Both the position numbers and the translations under genes were made by a program. Below the pieces are notes generated by a model. That model saw only the letters and a program-made list of their open reading frames with translations, ran no database searches and had not been told where the DNA came from. Below are positions 54,574 to 64,000 of a stretch of DNA of 64,000 nucleotides, in pieces. Position 1 is the first letter of the stretch. The number at the start of each line of letters is the position of its first letter. The DNA lies in contig JAFFJZ010000020.1 of the NCBI GenBank assembly GCA_018340375.1, forward strand, positions 1,426,001 to 1,490,000. Direction: 5' to 3'. Source of the DNA: Gonatopus flavifemur (Eukaryota > Arthropoda > Insecta > Hymenoptera > Dryinidae).

Positions 54574-55700
54574 TTACGACTGGTTTGATGAAACCCTCCA
54601 CCCCTGTCTATTATCCGCCAAACGTTTAATTTCTACATATCTACTACATCCCTTGTCTTGTACGATTTGTTTCATATAACTTGCTCTAGGTCTACCTTTA
54701 CCAGTTTTACCATTCATTTTCCCTTCCAATATTGTTTTCAATAAACTCTCATGCCGTAATGTGTGTCCTATAAGATTGCTTCTCCTTTTCACGATGTGTT
54801 TCAAAAGATTTCTTTCTTCATTTATCTGCTCGAGTACTTCTTCATTTTTGACTTTGTCTATCCATTTTATTCTGAGCATCCTCCTATAACACCACATTTC
54901 AAAAGCTTCAAGTCTTCGTTGATCAGTTTTCCCCATTGTCCAAGTTTCGCAACCATATAATGCTGTGCTCCAAACGTAACTTTTCAAGAATTTCTTCCTT
55001 ACTTCCAAGCTTATATTTTTGAGCATAATAACTGTCTCTTTTGATAAAAAGCCTGTTTCCCTTGTGCTATTCTTGCTCTTATATCTCTTTCCTTTTGCCG
55101 TTCTCTGTAATTATGCTTCCTAGATATTTGAATTCTTTCACCTGTTCGATTGTCTCGGTATCTATTTTGATTCTCGTTCTTCTAGCTGTTTTCGCTGCTG
55201 TACACATCATGAATTTTGTTTTGTCTTTATTTATATTCATACAATAGTTTTCCAATAATATTGTTCTCATGGTGTTGAGAATATTTTCTAACTCAGTACT
55301 ACTCGTGGCCAATATAGCTATGTCATCCGCGAATCTCAACATACTTATATTTTCTCCTGAATCTGTAATTTCGATTGAATTTCCTCCTTCACTTCGTTCA
55401 TTGCTTCTTCTATATATACATTGAACATCAGTGGCGATAATGAGCATCCTTGTCTCACCCCTCTTCTTATTTGTGCTTCCCTTCCTGACCCTCTATGTCT
55501 ATTATTGCACTTTGATTCTTATATAATTCGTATATTATTCTTCTATCTTTATAATTTATTCCCACCTTCTTCAGGATCGCAAACATCTTCTCCCAGTCCA
55601 CATTATCGAAAGCCTTTTGTATATCTACAAAACCTATGTATACAGATTTCTTCAGCGCTATCCTTTTCTCTATTACTGCCCTGAGTGCTAAGATTGCTTC
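54574..55700 (-). pseudogene. RTE copy 2 reverse transcriptase, C-terminal part (frameshifted)
   Basis: Segments 55,447-55,079 (SMLRFADDIAILATS, catalytic FADD) and 55,026-54,574 (LYGCETWTMGKTDQRRLEAF, then KRRSNLIGHTLRHESLLK) lie in different frames. The RT motifs between 55,447 and 55,757, including the 'RRGVRQGCSLS' region, are present but shifted. The copy therefore cannot make a full RT. Confidence 0.85.
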
Positions 55701-55756
55701 TCGCGTTCCCTATTTTTCTAAAACCAAACTGATCCTCTGCCAATCTACTCTCTATT

Positions 55757-57550
55757 TTATTTTCCATCCTCCTGTATATAATTTTGGTCAGTATTTTCGA
55801 AGCATGTGGAGTTAAACTGATCGTTCTGTAGTTCTCGCATTTGTCTGCCCCTTGTTTTTCGGGATAGCGACAATTTTATTCTTTTGGAAATCTTCCGGTA
55901 CTTCTCCTTTTCGTACATATCTCTAATCAATTCAAACAGTGCGTCGCGAGTTCCTTCACTGGAGGCTTTTATAAGGTCCGCACTTATGCCATCTATGCCT
56001 GGCGCTTTATTATTTTTCAATTCTTTCAAAGCCTTGTCGAATTCTGATCTCAATATCGAATCTCCCAATTCTTCCTCATCTACATCCTCCTCCTTCTCTA
56101 ATAGTGCTATATCATCGTTTCCTCTATACAAGTCTTCCAAATGATTGATCCACTGTTCTATTTTCTCTTCCGTTTTTATCAATTGTCGTCCTAGAGAGTT
56201 TCTAATCTTATTGCTTCTAGATTTCATTTGTCCGAAAAATCTTTTAATAATCCTATATGCTTCATCTATTTTTCCTAAATGCAATCTTATTTCTATTTCC
56301 TGACATTTCTCTTCTAACCACTGTTCTTTTGCTTTCCTTGATTCTCTTATTATTTTATTTCTCAATGATTTGTATCGTTGCTGGCCTTCTTGGCTATCAT
56401 TATTCTTGTATTTTCTTCTTTCATTCATCAATTCTAAAATTTCTCCCGTTATCCATGGGTTTTTAGCTTCTACTCCATCATTCTTCAAAATCTTATCCGC
56501 ACATTCTCTTATATTCCCCTTCATCTTTGTCCATCTCCTCTCTATTCCCAAGTTTTTCTCTTTTTGATCTCCCAATTTTTCATCCAACATTTTCTCGAAT
56601 GCCTCATGTGTTTGTTTTTGCTTGAGGTTCTTCAAATTCCATCTTTTCTGCATTTTCCTTTTCTTCTTCAGAGATTTGAATTTCAGAGAACATTTCATCA
56701 TCAACATATTATGATCACTATCTATATCTGCACCGGGATAAGTTTTACAGTTTTTCACTTGGTTTCTAAATCTTTGTTTCACTAATATGTAATCAATTTG
56801 GTATCTTGCTGTATCTCCTGGCATTTTCCAAGTGTAGATTCTTCTTGGATGATTTTCGAATAAAGTGTTTGTGATAACCATCTTATGATTTTCACAAAAT
56901 TCGACTAAACGTTGTCCTCTATCGTTCCTCCTCCCTAACGCGAAATCTCCTATAATGTTGTCCTCTTTTCCTTGTCCTACTACCGCATTCCAATCCCCCA
57001 TCACTATCAAATTCTCTTCTCCCTTTACATATTCTATCACTTCTTCTATTTCTTCGTACGTTTTTTCAATATCTTCCTCCGAATATGCAGATGTGGGCAT
57101 GTATACTTGGACTATGACTGTGTCTACCGGTTTTGTTCTGATTCTAACCATCATCACACGTTCATTATGTTGCAAATAATTTTCTATTCTATTTCCTACT
57201 CTTTTATGCATTACAATTCCTACACCTGCTTGACCGTTCTTTGATCCTGTATGAATTATTCTATAATCCTCACTCCAGAAATCGCCCTCTTGTGGCCATC
57301 TCATTTCGCTAATCCCCATTACGTCTATATTCAACCTATTCATTTCTAATTTCAAATTTTCTAATTTTCCCGCTTGCCTCAGTGATCTAACATTCCACGC
57401 TCCGACTCGAAGAATGTTGTTTCTTTTCCCTATCCTATTCTTCGGTTCTCGTTCCTTGCTGATGAAGCTTCCTCGAGCAGCCTCCACCCGGAGATCCGAA
57501 CGGGAGACTAGTTTACCTCCGGAATATTTTACCCGAGAGAGCGCCATCAT
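55757..57550 (-). CDS. RTE copy 2 endonuclease and start of RT (597-residue frame)
   Basis: The start ATG at 57,550 is followed by RVKYSGGK, then the AP-endonuclease: GAWNVRSLRQ, GISEMRWPQEGDFWS, VQVYMPTSA, MGDWNAVVGQ, RIDYILV-equivalent YQIDYILVKQ and GADIDSDHNMLMMK, containing the catalytic Asn/Asp/His residues. A long basic linker follows, then the start of RT (ELKNNKAPGIDGISADLIKA). After about residue 550 the frame goes off family sequence (KISKRIKLSLSRKTRG), showing a frameshift near 55,900. The endonuclease half is uninterrupted. Confidence 0.88.
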   Translation of the reverse strand: MMALSRVKYSGGKLVSRSDLRVEAARGSFISKEREPKNRIGKRNNILRVGAWNVRSLRQAGKLENLKLEMNRLNIDVMGISEMRWPQEGDFWSEDYRIIHTGSKNGQAGVGIVMHKRVGNRIENYLQHNERVMMVRIRTKPVDTVIVQVYMPTSAYSEEDIEKTYEEIEEVIEYVKGEENLIVMGDWNAVVGQGKEDNIIGDFALGRRNDRGQRLVEFCENHKMVITNTLFENHPRRIYTWKMPGDTARYQIDYILVKQRFRNQVKNCKTYPGADIDSDHNMLMMKCSLKFKSLKKKRKMQKRWNLKNLKQKQTHEAFEKMLDEKLGDQKEKNLGIERRWTKMKGNIRECADKILKNDGVEAKNPWITGEILELMNERRKYKNNDSQEGQQRYKSLRNKIIRESRKAKEQWLEEKCQEIEIRLHLGKIDEAYRIIKRFFGQMKSRSNKIRNSLGRQLIKTEEKIEQWINHLEDLYRGNDDIALLEKEEDVDEEELGDSILRSEFDKALKELKNNKAPGIDGISADLIKASSEGTRDALFELIRDMYEKEKYRKISKRIKLSLSRKTRGRQMRELQNDQFNSTCFENTDQNYIQEDGK

Positions 57551-57911
57551 GTATTTATTAATTTGTTTGTTTGTTTTTGTTACATAATATTCCAGGTTAG
57601 GAAAAAGGTTTCATTTCCTCGGGAAGTATTGAAACATGTCAAGGAAGGTAGTTTCCCCTTGCTTTCCTTCCGTTTGATTTTGCCGATGTTTCTGGCATTA
57701 GGATGATTTCGTTTCTCTCAGTTTGTATTCTTTCTCTTGAGTAGTTTATTCCACTCAAAAAAAAAAAAAAATCCAACTCTGAGATACTTATCCTCCCCAC
57801 CACGTAAAGGAAGCAGATACTACCAGGGATGGATAAAAAGGATATCAAGGACAGGTATCATGAATATCCCCCTGGAAGACCCGCAATCATCCACGGGGAG
57901 GGAATCCGATT

Positions 57912-58534
57912 GACCGTACTGAATTCTGGGAAGAATGAAATTCTTCCATTCGCCACTGAGCAATCAAACATCGATCATGCGAGAGATGATTACAGAGAAC
58001 TGCTAGAACTTACAATTATATTTTTGGGAGGGGTTCCTCAATTTCCCTCAAGGTTCCTCTATTCATGGTATGAAGATCTTTCTTTCTCGGAATACTGCAT
58101 TCCATTTGACTGCTCGTAAACTCAATGGATTGAAAGAACTGTGTATTTTCGGAGTTAAATTTTATATCAAAAGCTGGTTTTCATCACGCTTTGGAATATG
58201 TGCCCCAAAGAATGACCTCCTCTTAGCACGACGATTATTGGATTCTGGAGATCAAATTTCTCTTAGTGCCTTGAAAAAGCTTAGAGGACACTTCTGGTAC
58301 CTTTCAGAAGAATCGATTGGCTTTGCCTTTTTTGTTGACTCAATCTCAAGTGAAGAAAAGAGGAAGATGGTATTGGGATTAGACGAGCCTCCTATTTCGG
58401 AAGATCCGCAGAAGCGAATCACTCTTTCTGATGATGATATCCGGGTGAAAGAAATTCCTGACTTTGTGACAAGGAATACAATGAAATTCTTTGAAGGTCT
58501 TTCTTGCAACAATGATTTTCTCAAAGAGGACCCC
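57912..58534 (+). pseudogene. Transposase-like gene, segment 2 (between RTE and BEL)
   Basis: Resumes after the RTE target duplication with IRLTVLNSGKNEILPF, DDYRELLELTIIFLGGVP, then a frame change with apparent loss of about 30 residues near 58,040-58,075, and FHLTARKLNGLKELCIFGVK. It continues with CAPKNDLLLARRLLDSGDQI, ALKKLRGHFWYLSEESIGFA and RNTMKFFEGLSCNNDFLKED. The BEL LTR interrupts at 58,535, directly after the codon for Pro. The reading phase across the RTE site does not match, so the gene had a frame lesion besides the insertion. Confidence 0.65.
58530..58534. repeat. 5-bp target-site duplication of the BEL element
   Basis: ACCCC here is repeated at 63,107-63,111, directly outside the other LTR. 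Confidence 0.85.
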
Positions 58535-59180
58535 TGAAATGGAAATGAACGAGAATAAAAAGGTTTCGAATAATTTTCAGATGTACAAGTTCCTCTAATA
58601 GATTAATTTATTACTAATTTAATTGTTCTTTTCCAACTATAATTGCCGGAACTCAATCCGAGGAATGATTACAATTGACTCGAAGGATGAATGATTAACA
58701 GTTATGAGAATTACAATTCAAAGGGAGTTCAATTGAAACACGAAACTTCGATTCTTCCCCTGTAAACGTTGAATTTGAAATTGTTATAAACAGATAGAAA
58801 AAGATGAATCGTTGCTCCACGTTTCTATGCGCTTTCCACTCCGATGCACACTTTCCAGACACCACACATTCAAAAAAGATTCTCAGAGCGCAGAGCATTC
58901 ACCATTAGTCAATAATAGCTATATGAGCGTAATAGAAGCGGTACAAAATTGCGCGTAGCAACCAGAAAGAGCAAGATTTAGCACACACGTACGTACATAT
59001 CATCAGTGAAACGCTTCGCAACGACTGACTTCGGTGATTTTCGAACCTAAGTCGATCGCACGGATCATACACAGACGTACTCATACACTTAAACTATTCG
59101 CGCGGAGTAATACATGTAGGCGAGCTCTACTTTTCGAATTTCGGTTACAGCCCGCGTTCGAAGCTGTCGTTTCCACAACA
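58535..59180 (-). repeat. BEL 3' LTR
   Basis: 646 bp, plus-strand ends TGAAATGG and CCACAACA. It matches 62,461-63,106 base for base in length, with about 19 substitutions. The minus strand just upstream reads GAGGCGGGCGGTAA, a plausible polypurine tract (59,181-59,194). Confidence 0.93.
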
Positions 59181-59266
59181 TTACCGCCCGCCTCGTTTGT
59201 CACAAGTGCAAACGAACTATAATGAATAGCAAAAAGAGAACAAGGACAGCAGTGAGCGTAAACAGG

Positions 59267-60724
59267 TCAGTGATCAGAGGAATCGAATTTGATAGGCAAA
59301 ACGCACAGCTTTGAAATAGGGCGTTTGTACGTTCCCGCCAACGTGCGAACGGTCACAACGCGTACCAGATTGTCAGAGCCCGGGTGACACATTTCTACCC
59401 GTGCAAGCTCCCATTTAGCAGGCGGCAGATTCTCATTTCTGAGTAACACAAGATCCCCAGGCTGAAGATTAGTTTTCCGCAAATACCATGCCGATCGCTG
59501 CTGGAGAGAGTGCAGATAATCCCGTTTCCATGCGTTCCACAATTGTTCAGATAATTTCTGAACCATTCGCCACCTAGACAATCGATTATCCACTAAATCG
59601 AGCACGGAAGGCGTAGGCAAAGCCCTCAAACTGGTACCGATCAAGAAATGACCGGGCGTTAGTGCCTCCAAGGATTCAGGATCGTCATACAATGGCGCGA
59701 TGGGACGTGAATTGAGCCATGCCTCGATGTTACACAAAATAGTGTGGAATTAATCCTTCACCGGAATGACACCTCCTAGTATTCGACGAAGATGAAATTT
59801 CAATCGCTTCACCCCAGCCTCCCAGACTCCTCCGAAATGAGGAGCACCGGGTGGTATAAAATGCCAGCGTAAGTGATCAGCTGCATAGTGACCTTTTAAC
59901 AAAAGATCCGACATAATTCTCTTGTACTTGTCCGATAATTCTCTATCGGCTCCTATGAAATTCGTACCATTGTCCGTGTAGACGTCAGATGGTATACCGC
60001 GTCTAGTCACGAACCTATCCAAAGCAGCAAGGAAATCAGCTGTCGAACAGCTGTCCACGAGCTCAAGGTGCAATGCCTTGGTTGTAAGACAAACGAATAA
60101 TGAAACGAATACTTTCACTGCCCGATTCCCTCTGCCCCGCGATAATCTAACAAAGGAAGGCCCAGCGTAATCTATCCCCACATGGGGAAACGGCCGTGCA
60201 GGTTGAACCCGATAATGAGGTAAGGAACCCATAAGTTGCTGTGCAGGGACGGCACGATAGCGAGCGCAAGTGACGCAATTAGAGATGCATCGTTTCACGA
60301 GCGTTCTAAGTCCTAATATCCAATATTGCTGTCTAACACTGTACATCATCAATTGCACACCCCCATGCAGTGTTTGCAAGTGGATCCGAAGGACGAGCAG
60401 CACAGAGATTTCGCAGTTGGGCAATATCAGCGGGAACTTTTGAGCATATGAAAGGTTAGCCTTGTCGAGCCTTCCTCCAACTCGCAACATACCAGCAGCG
60501 TCAACGACAGGATTGAGTTTAATCAGTTTACTTCTGCGGTGGATAGACTGAATTCTACCTAAAGCGTCCAGTTCATCTCGGAGGAATAGCTGTTGCAGCC
60601 TTTTCACCCAAAAAAATTCCGCTCCGGAGATTTCATCAGAAGTGAGCGAAATTTCGGAGCATGCTGAAGATTTGCGACGTGCATGAGCGACAAAGCGCGA
60701 AGAAAAGCAAGTAATGCGAGGCAA
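59267..60724 (-). pseudogene. BEL integrase, one in-frame stop
   Basis: It would insert element cDNA into the genome. Residues in 60,724-59,750 show the zinc-binding HHCC region (LHGGVQLMMYSVRQQYWILG, CISNCVTCARYRA) and the core: GIDYAGPSFVR (first Asp), YTDNGTNFIGADRELS (second Asp) and PHFGGVWEAGVKRLK (Glu). A TAA at 59,750 is in frame with the rest (59,737-59,267). That part continues IEAWLNSRPIAPLYDDP, LTPGHFLIG, the BEL-typical WHxRYL-equivalent region and RVVTVRTLAGTYKRPISKL. Confidence 0.9.
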
Positions 60725-60745
60725 CCGTAACCAAGAGGAAACAGG

Positions 60746-61408
60746 TCAGAATGGGGCCCATAGATCCTCGATAGAAAGCGTGAGAACAGCCTTTTCCAGC
60801 CGAGCTTCAGACAGCGCAGCATCAGCAACTTCTAGAGAAGTAGAGGGCCAGTCATCTGAATTTTCCCTCAACCAACGCGGACCTTGCCACCACAACTCAC
60901 TATGCACGAGTTTCTCAGAATTAATACCCCTGGAAGCTAGATCAGCAGGGTTCTCTTTTCCGGAAATGTGCCTCCAGTTGGCAGCAGGAAGCCGGGTTTG
61001 AATATCTGATACCCTGTTAGCAACAAAAGTTTTCCATCTATTTGGAGGGTTGGAAATCCACGAAAGAGTGACCGAAGAATCAGACCAGCAGTAAACAGGA
61101 ATATCGGACAACTGCATGGAATCTTGAACGAAGCAAATCAACTTCGCGAGAAGTTGAGCCGCACACAGTTCCAAGCGAGGAATGCAGATTGTTTTGAGCG
61201 GAGCAACCTTAGTCTTAGTAACTAGCAAAGAAACCTTAGATTCTAAATCAATATTTACAACTTTAATATAAACTAATGCAGCGTAAGCGAAATGGACGCG
61301 TCGGCGAACCCGTGAATGAACACTTGCGAAGAGCGCCGATGTTGACCAGTCCAACGAGGAAAAACAATGTCTTGCACGGGAGTTAGGTCTCGATAATATT
61401 CCAAGCAT
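60746..61408 (-). pseudogene. BEL RNase H region
   Basis: The frame overlaps the end of the RT frame and contains LETKTKVAPLKT-like VTKTKVAPLKTICIPRLELC, VYCWSDSSVTLSWISNPPNR, FVANRVSDIQ and GKENPADLASRGI, which are standard BEL/Pao RNase H landmarks. The N-terminal 40 residues are out-of-frame shadow of the FADAS segment encoded at about 61,300. A frameshift separates the two. Confidence 0.85.
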
Positions 61409-62417
61409 TGTTTGTTCACATCGTTAGGGAGCGGATCATCCCAACCGATGTGCGTGGCCCAAATAATCTGAACAAGTATCTTCGCCCTAACCGTAACAGC
61501 GGAGATCAACCCCAGCGGATCAAAGATGTGCAGAATACACGATAGTAAACTTCGCTTCGTGAACGAAGTAACTTCACGCAGCGAAACCTGATAGAAAAAA
61601 CTGTCAGTCCTAGGATTCCAGGATATCCCAAGCAATCTAAGTTTCTCATCTTGAAGCAGGAATGGATCACAGGCTAACCCGTGATCAGCAGGATCAATAT
61701 CAGCAAGCAGTGCAGAAGAGTTGCTGGCCCACTTGGGCAGACGAAAACCGCCCGCCATGAGCAACTCTGAAACTTCAAGTCGGAGACAATGAGCGGAATG
61801 CAAATTAACCGCCCCAAACAAAACGTCGTCGACGTAGACTTGATGCAGCAAAACCTTAGCAGCATTTGGAAACCTAGAATTTTCATCCAAAGCAAGCTGT
61901 TTTATGACCCGATTGGCCAAAAACGGAGCACAAGCGGTACCGTAAGTTACGGTCAGCGACGATAAGTCCCCACATCAGAGCCAGCATCAGCTCTCCAAAA
62001 AATCCTTTGAAAATCAGCGTCTCGAGGGTCTATCCAGATCTGTCTGAACATCTTCTCGATGTCAGCACATACTACGAAGCGATAGGATCGTCACTCGCAG
62101 ATAAGCGAGCATAAATCGGCCTGTAACTTGGGCTCAACTGGCAGGAAATCATTCAATGATTTGCGATTTGCAGTAAGCATAGACGCGTTAAAAACTACAC
62201 GTAACTTCGACGTAGAACTTGTCTCTCTCCACACAGGGTGATGAGAGAAATAGCAGCCTGAGTCAATCAGCGAAAAAGCAGGTAACAGCTCCATATGCCC
62301 CTTAGACAAATACTCAAGCATGAACTCCTGATATGCAGTGAGTTTTTCAGGATCATAAAAACAATGAGAGGAAAGAATTCGAAGCGAACAAAGAGACTGA
62401 AATATAAAAGCGGTCAA
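61273..62417 (-). pseudogene. BEL reverse transcriptase (N-terminally deleted)
   Basis: Begins at 62,417 with KLTAYQEFMLEYLSKGHMEL, PVWRETSSTSKLRVVFNASM and NDFLPVEPKLQADL. After an in-frame stop (~62,090) it continues with DIEKMFRQIWIDPRD, and after a frame change in 61,920-61,273 it has VYVDDVLFGAV (catalytic YVDD), LPKWASNS, LRLLGISWNPRTD and FDPLGLISAVTVRAKIL. The region upstream, including protease and gag, is missing. Confidence 0.9.
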
Positions 62418-62439
62418 AAATCAATCCTCGAGCCGAATA

Positions 62440-62456
62440 TCCGGCTCGAAGGACCA
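62440..62456 (-). other. BEL primer-binding site (tRNA-Tyr)
   Basis: The minus strand reads TGGTCCTTCGAGCCGGA, the exact complement of the 3' end of insect tRNA-Tyr as I recall it, four bases (TCTC) after the 5' LTR. Confidence 0.85.
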
Positions 62457-62460
62457 GAGA

Positions 62461-63106
62461 TGAAATGGAAATGAACAAGAATAAAAAGGTTTTGAATAAT
62501 TTTCAGATGTACAAGTTCCTCTAATAGATTAATTTATTACTAATTTAATTGTTCTTTTCCAACTATAATTGCCGGAACTCAACCCGAGGAATGATTACAA
62601 TTGACTCGAAGGATAAATGATTAACAGTTATGAAAATTACAATTCAAAGTGAGTTCAATTGAAACACGAAGCTTCGATTCTTCCCCTGTAAACGTTGAAT
62701 TTGAAATTGTTATAGACAGATAGAAAAAGATGAATCGTTGCTCCACGTTTCTACGCGCTTTCCACTCCGATGCACACTTTCCATACACCACACATTCAAA
62801 AAAGATTCTCAGAGCGCAGAGCATTCACCATTAGTCAATGATAGCTATATGAGCGTAATAGGAGCGGTACAAAATTGCGCGTAGCAACCAGAAAGAGCAA
62901 GATTCAGCACACACGTACGTACATATCATTAGTGGAACGCTTCGCAACGACTGACTTCGGTGATTTTCGAACCTAAGTCGATCGCACGGATCATACACAG
63001 ACGTACTCATACACTTAAACTATTCGCGCGGAGTAATACATGTGGGCAAGCTCTACTTTTCGAATTTCGGGTACAGCCCGCGTTCGGAGCTGTCGTTTCC
63101 ACAACA
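62461..63106 (-). repeat. BEL 5' LTR
   Basis: 646 bp, partner of 58,535-59,180. It should hold the promoter on the minus strand. The flanking duplication ACCCC is at 63,107-63,111. Confidence 0.93.
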
Positions 63107-63330
63107 ACCCCAAAACATGGTCTGATAACCCACTGTACCGTAAACTTCAACAAACTGCGGCCACACTACATGTCACGAATGATACTGCTGAGAGACGAGT
63201 GGCTTTTATGCAGGAGTACAATGGACTGCGCACCAAATCGGAAGAACAGACTCAATTCATTCTCCAAGTAGTGGCAGAACACCGTGAACTTCTTCCGTCA
63301 ATCAGTGAGGCAGCTATCTCCAAGATGTAA
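63107..63330 (+). pseudogene. Transposase-like gene, segment 3 (C-terminus after BEL)
   Basis: Resumes in phase with segment 2 after one copy of the ACCCC duplication, with TWSDNPLYRKLQQTAATLHV and NDTAERRVAFMQEYNGL, then EEQTQFILQVVAEHRELLPS and a TAA at 63,328-63,330. The NDTAER helix is shared with relatives and resembles the C-terminal helical region carrying the last acidic residue of hAT transposases (inference). Confidence 0.68.
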
Positions 63331-63401
63331 AGAATCCATGATCAGCTTCAACACTTTATTACTGCATTTTTGATTCAATTGTGTGTCACTTTTGCATTTT
63401 G

Positions 63402-63407
63402 AATAAA
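63402..63407 (+). terminator. Polyadenylation signal AATAAA
   Basis: AATAAA lies 72 bases after the stop of the transposase-like gene, followed by a T-rich stretch, fitting a 3' end for that transcript. Confidence 0.5.
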
Positions 63408-63529
63408 ACACAATTTGTTCGCTCAACGTATTTTTATGCATTCTTTTCACGTACAAACTGTGATTATTAGAGTTGTAATATCCACATAAGTGGATAGTCT
63501 ATATTATTTATCGCATATAGAATATATAG

Positions 63530-63566
63530 CACGCGCGCACGCACGCACGCACGAACACACACACAT
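63530..63566. repeat. CA/CG-rich microsatellite
   Basis: 'cgcgcgcacgcacgcacgcacg' passes into (AC)5, just before the CAGGGTG element. Confidence 0.85.
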
Positions 63567-63569
63567 ATA

Positions 63570-64000
63570 CAGGGTGGGGCATTTAAAGTGTCGCGGGCGT
63601 TTTTTCCAAAAATAAAGTGAGATACGAGAAAATTTTTCAGACAAAAGTTGTAGGGTACCGAGGGGGACATCCGATGGTGGCCTTGGCTTCGAGCTCAAAT
63701 CTCATCTTCAAGGGCATTCTGAGATCAACTCTTGTTTTTTAAATAGCATCTCATATTTCTTACTGCAGATTTGGATTCTAGGTCAAAAACCAAGAAACTT
63801 TTGTCTGAACCATTTTCCTGAAATCCGCAAAAATGGCGCTCTAATCGATATTGTTCCATTTTGAATCTGACATTCGAATAACTCGAAAACGAAGGGTCTT
63901 GCAAAAGAATGTTTCGTACAAAAGTTGTCAATACACAACACATTTCAATCGTCTACATTACCACCATTCAGAGCTCACGCGATGTAAACAAACGACGGGG
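63570..64000 (+). mobile_element. CAGGGTG-type element, truncated by the window edge
   Basis: Starts CAGGGTGGGGCATTTAAAG after 'TA'. Internal phrases ('caaaagttgt', 'aggggg.cca', 'aaaatggcgct') parallel the palindrome at 37,984-39,282, so it is a relative. The right end is outside the window. Confidence 0.6.

Larger units (their letters stand above)
54555..57901 (-). mobile_element. RTE-type non-LTR retrotransposon, copy 2 (full-length, 3.35 kb)
   Basis: The boundaries are fixed by the 10-bp duplication GAATCCGATT. The minus strand starts at 57,901 (CCTCCCCGTGGATGATTGCG) and ends at 54,555 with 'cttcatgatga'. It interrupts a transposase-like gene. The 597-residue frame makes it the better preserved of the two long copies. 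Confidence 0.93.
58535..63106 (-). mobile_element. BEL/Pao LTR retrotransposon lacking gag
   Basis: Two 646-bp LTRs (58,535-59,180 and 62,461-63,106) with TG...CA ends and a 5-bp duplication ACCCC bound a 4.57-kb element on the minus strand. A tRNA-Tyr primer site follows the right LTR, and only ~20 bp later the RT domain begins. The gag, protease and first part of RT are therefore deleted. RT, RNase H and integrase remain, with stops. About 19 LTR differences in 646 positions (~3%) indicate moderate age. Confidence 0.93.

Overview
The window is arthropod, most probably insect, genomic DNA. It is AT-rich and contains a mariner transposase, an R2-type and two RTE-type non-LTR retrotransposons, BEL and Gypsy LTR retrotransposons, a foldback-like element and many hairpin MITEs. 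I recognise no ordinary single-copy host gene, no tRNA or rRNA gene and no CRISPR array. The order of insect cannot be fixed from the sequence. Almost everything that can be explained is mobile DNA, nested several layers deep.

Layout. 1-9,720: a 9-bp minisatellite, a diverged satellite array split by a broken RTE element (1,910-5,287), a 102-bp tandem triplet, and a head-to-head inverted duplication carrying fragments of a multicopy transposase-like gene (6,696-8,800). 10,080-44,502: one Gypsy element on the minus strand, blown up to 34.4 kb. Its two ~1.88-kb LTRs, tRNA-Lys-like primer site, polypurine tract, gag and pol are visible. Four insertions sit inside it: a 2.6-kb foldback element with a 9-bp target duplication (12,579-15,189), a 16.56-kb element with ~1.2-kb terminal inverted repeats (15,885-32,445), a 1.3-kb palindrome (37,984-39,282) and a mariner (39,773-41,087). 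44,503-53,221: an RTE 3' fragment, hAT-type MITEs and a decayed R2-like element (48,660-51,270) with a MITE in its RT domain. 53,222-63,330: a degraded transposase-like gene cut in two places, by an RTE element (10-bp target duplication) and by a gag-less BEL element with 646-bp LTRs (5-bp target duplication). A new CAGGGTG-type repeat runs off the right edge.

The most interesting object is the 16.56-kb element at 15,885-32,445. It is bounded by long inverted repeats and interrupts the last codons of the Gypsy integrase. It carries two plus-strand genes. The first (22,603-25,302) is a C2H2 zinc-finger, transposase-like protein with a few lesions. The second (26,619-29,740) is an apparently intact six-exon gene whose introns all obey GT-AG and whose exons sum to 536 codons. 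Its first two exons together resemble a CIDE-N domain. I cannot assign this arrangement to a named transposon superfamily. It is the best candidate here for an undescribed two-gene mobile element.

Relative order of events can be read from the nesting. The Gypsy landed in a tandem repeat, then received the foldback, the large element, the palindrome and the mariner. Independently, the transposase-like gene at the right was hit by RTE and by BEL. The BEL LTRs differ at about 19 of 646 positions.
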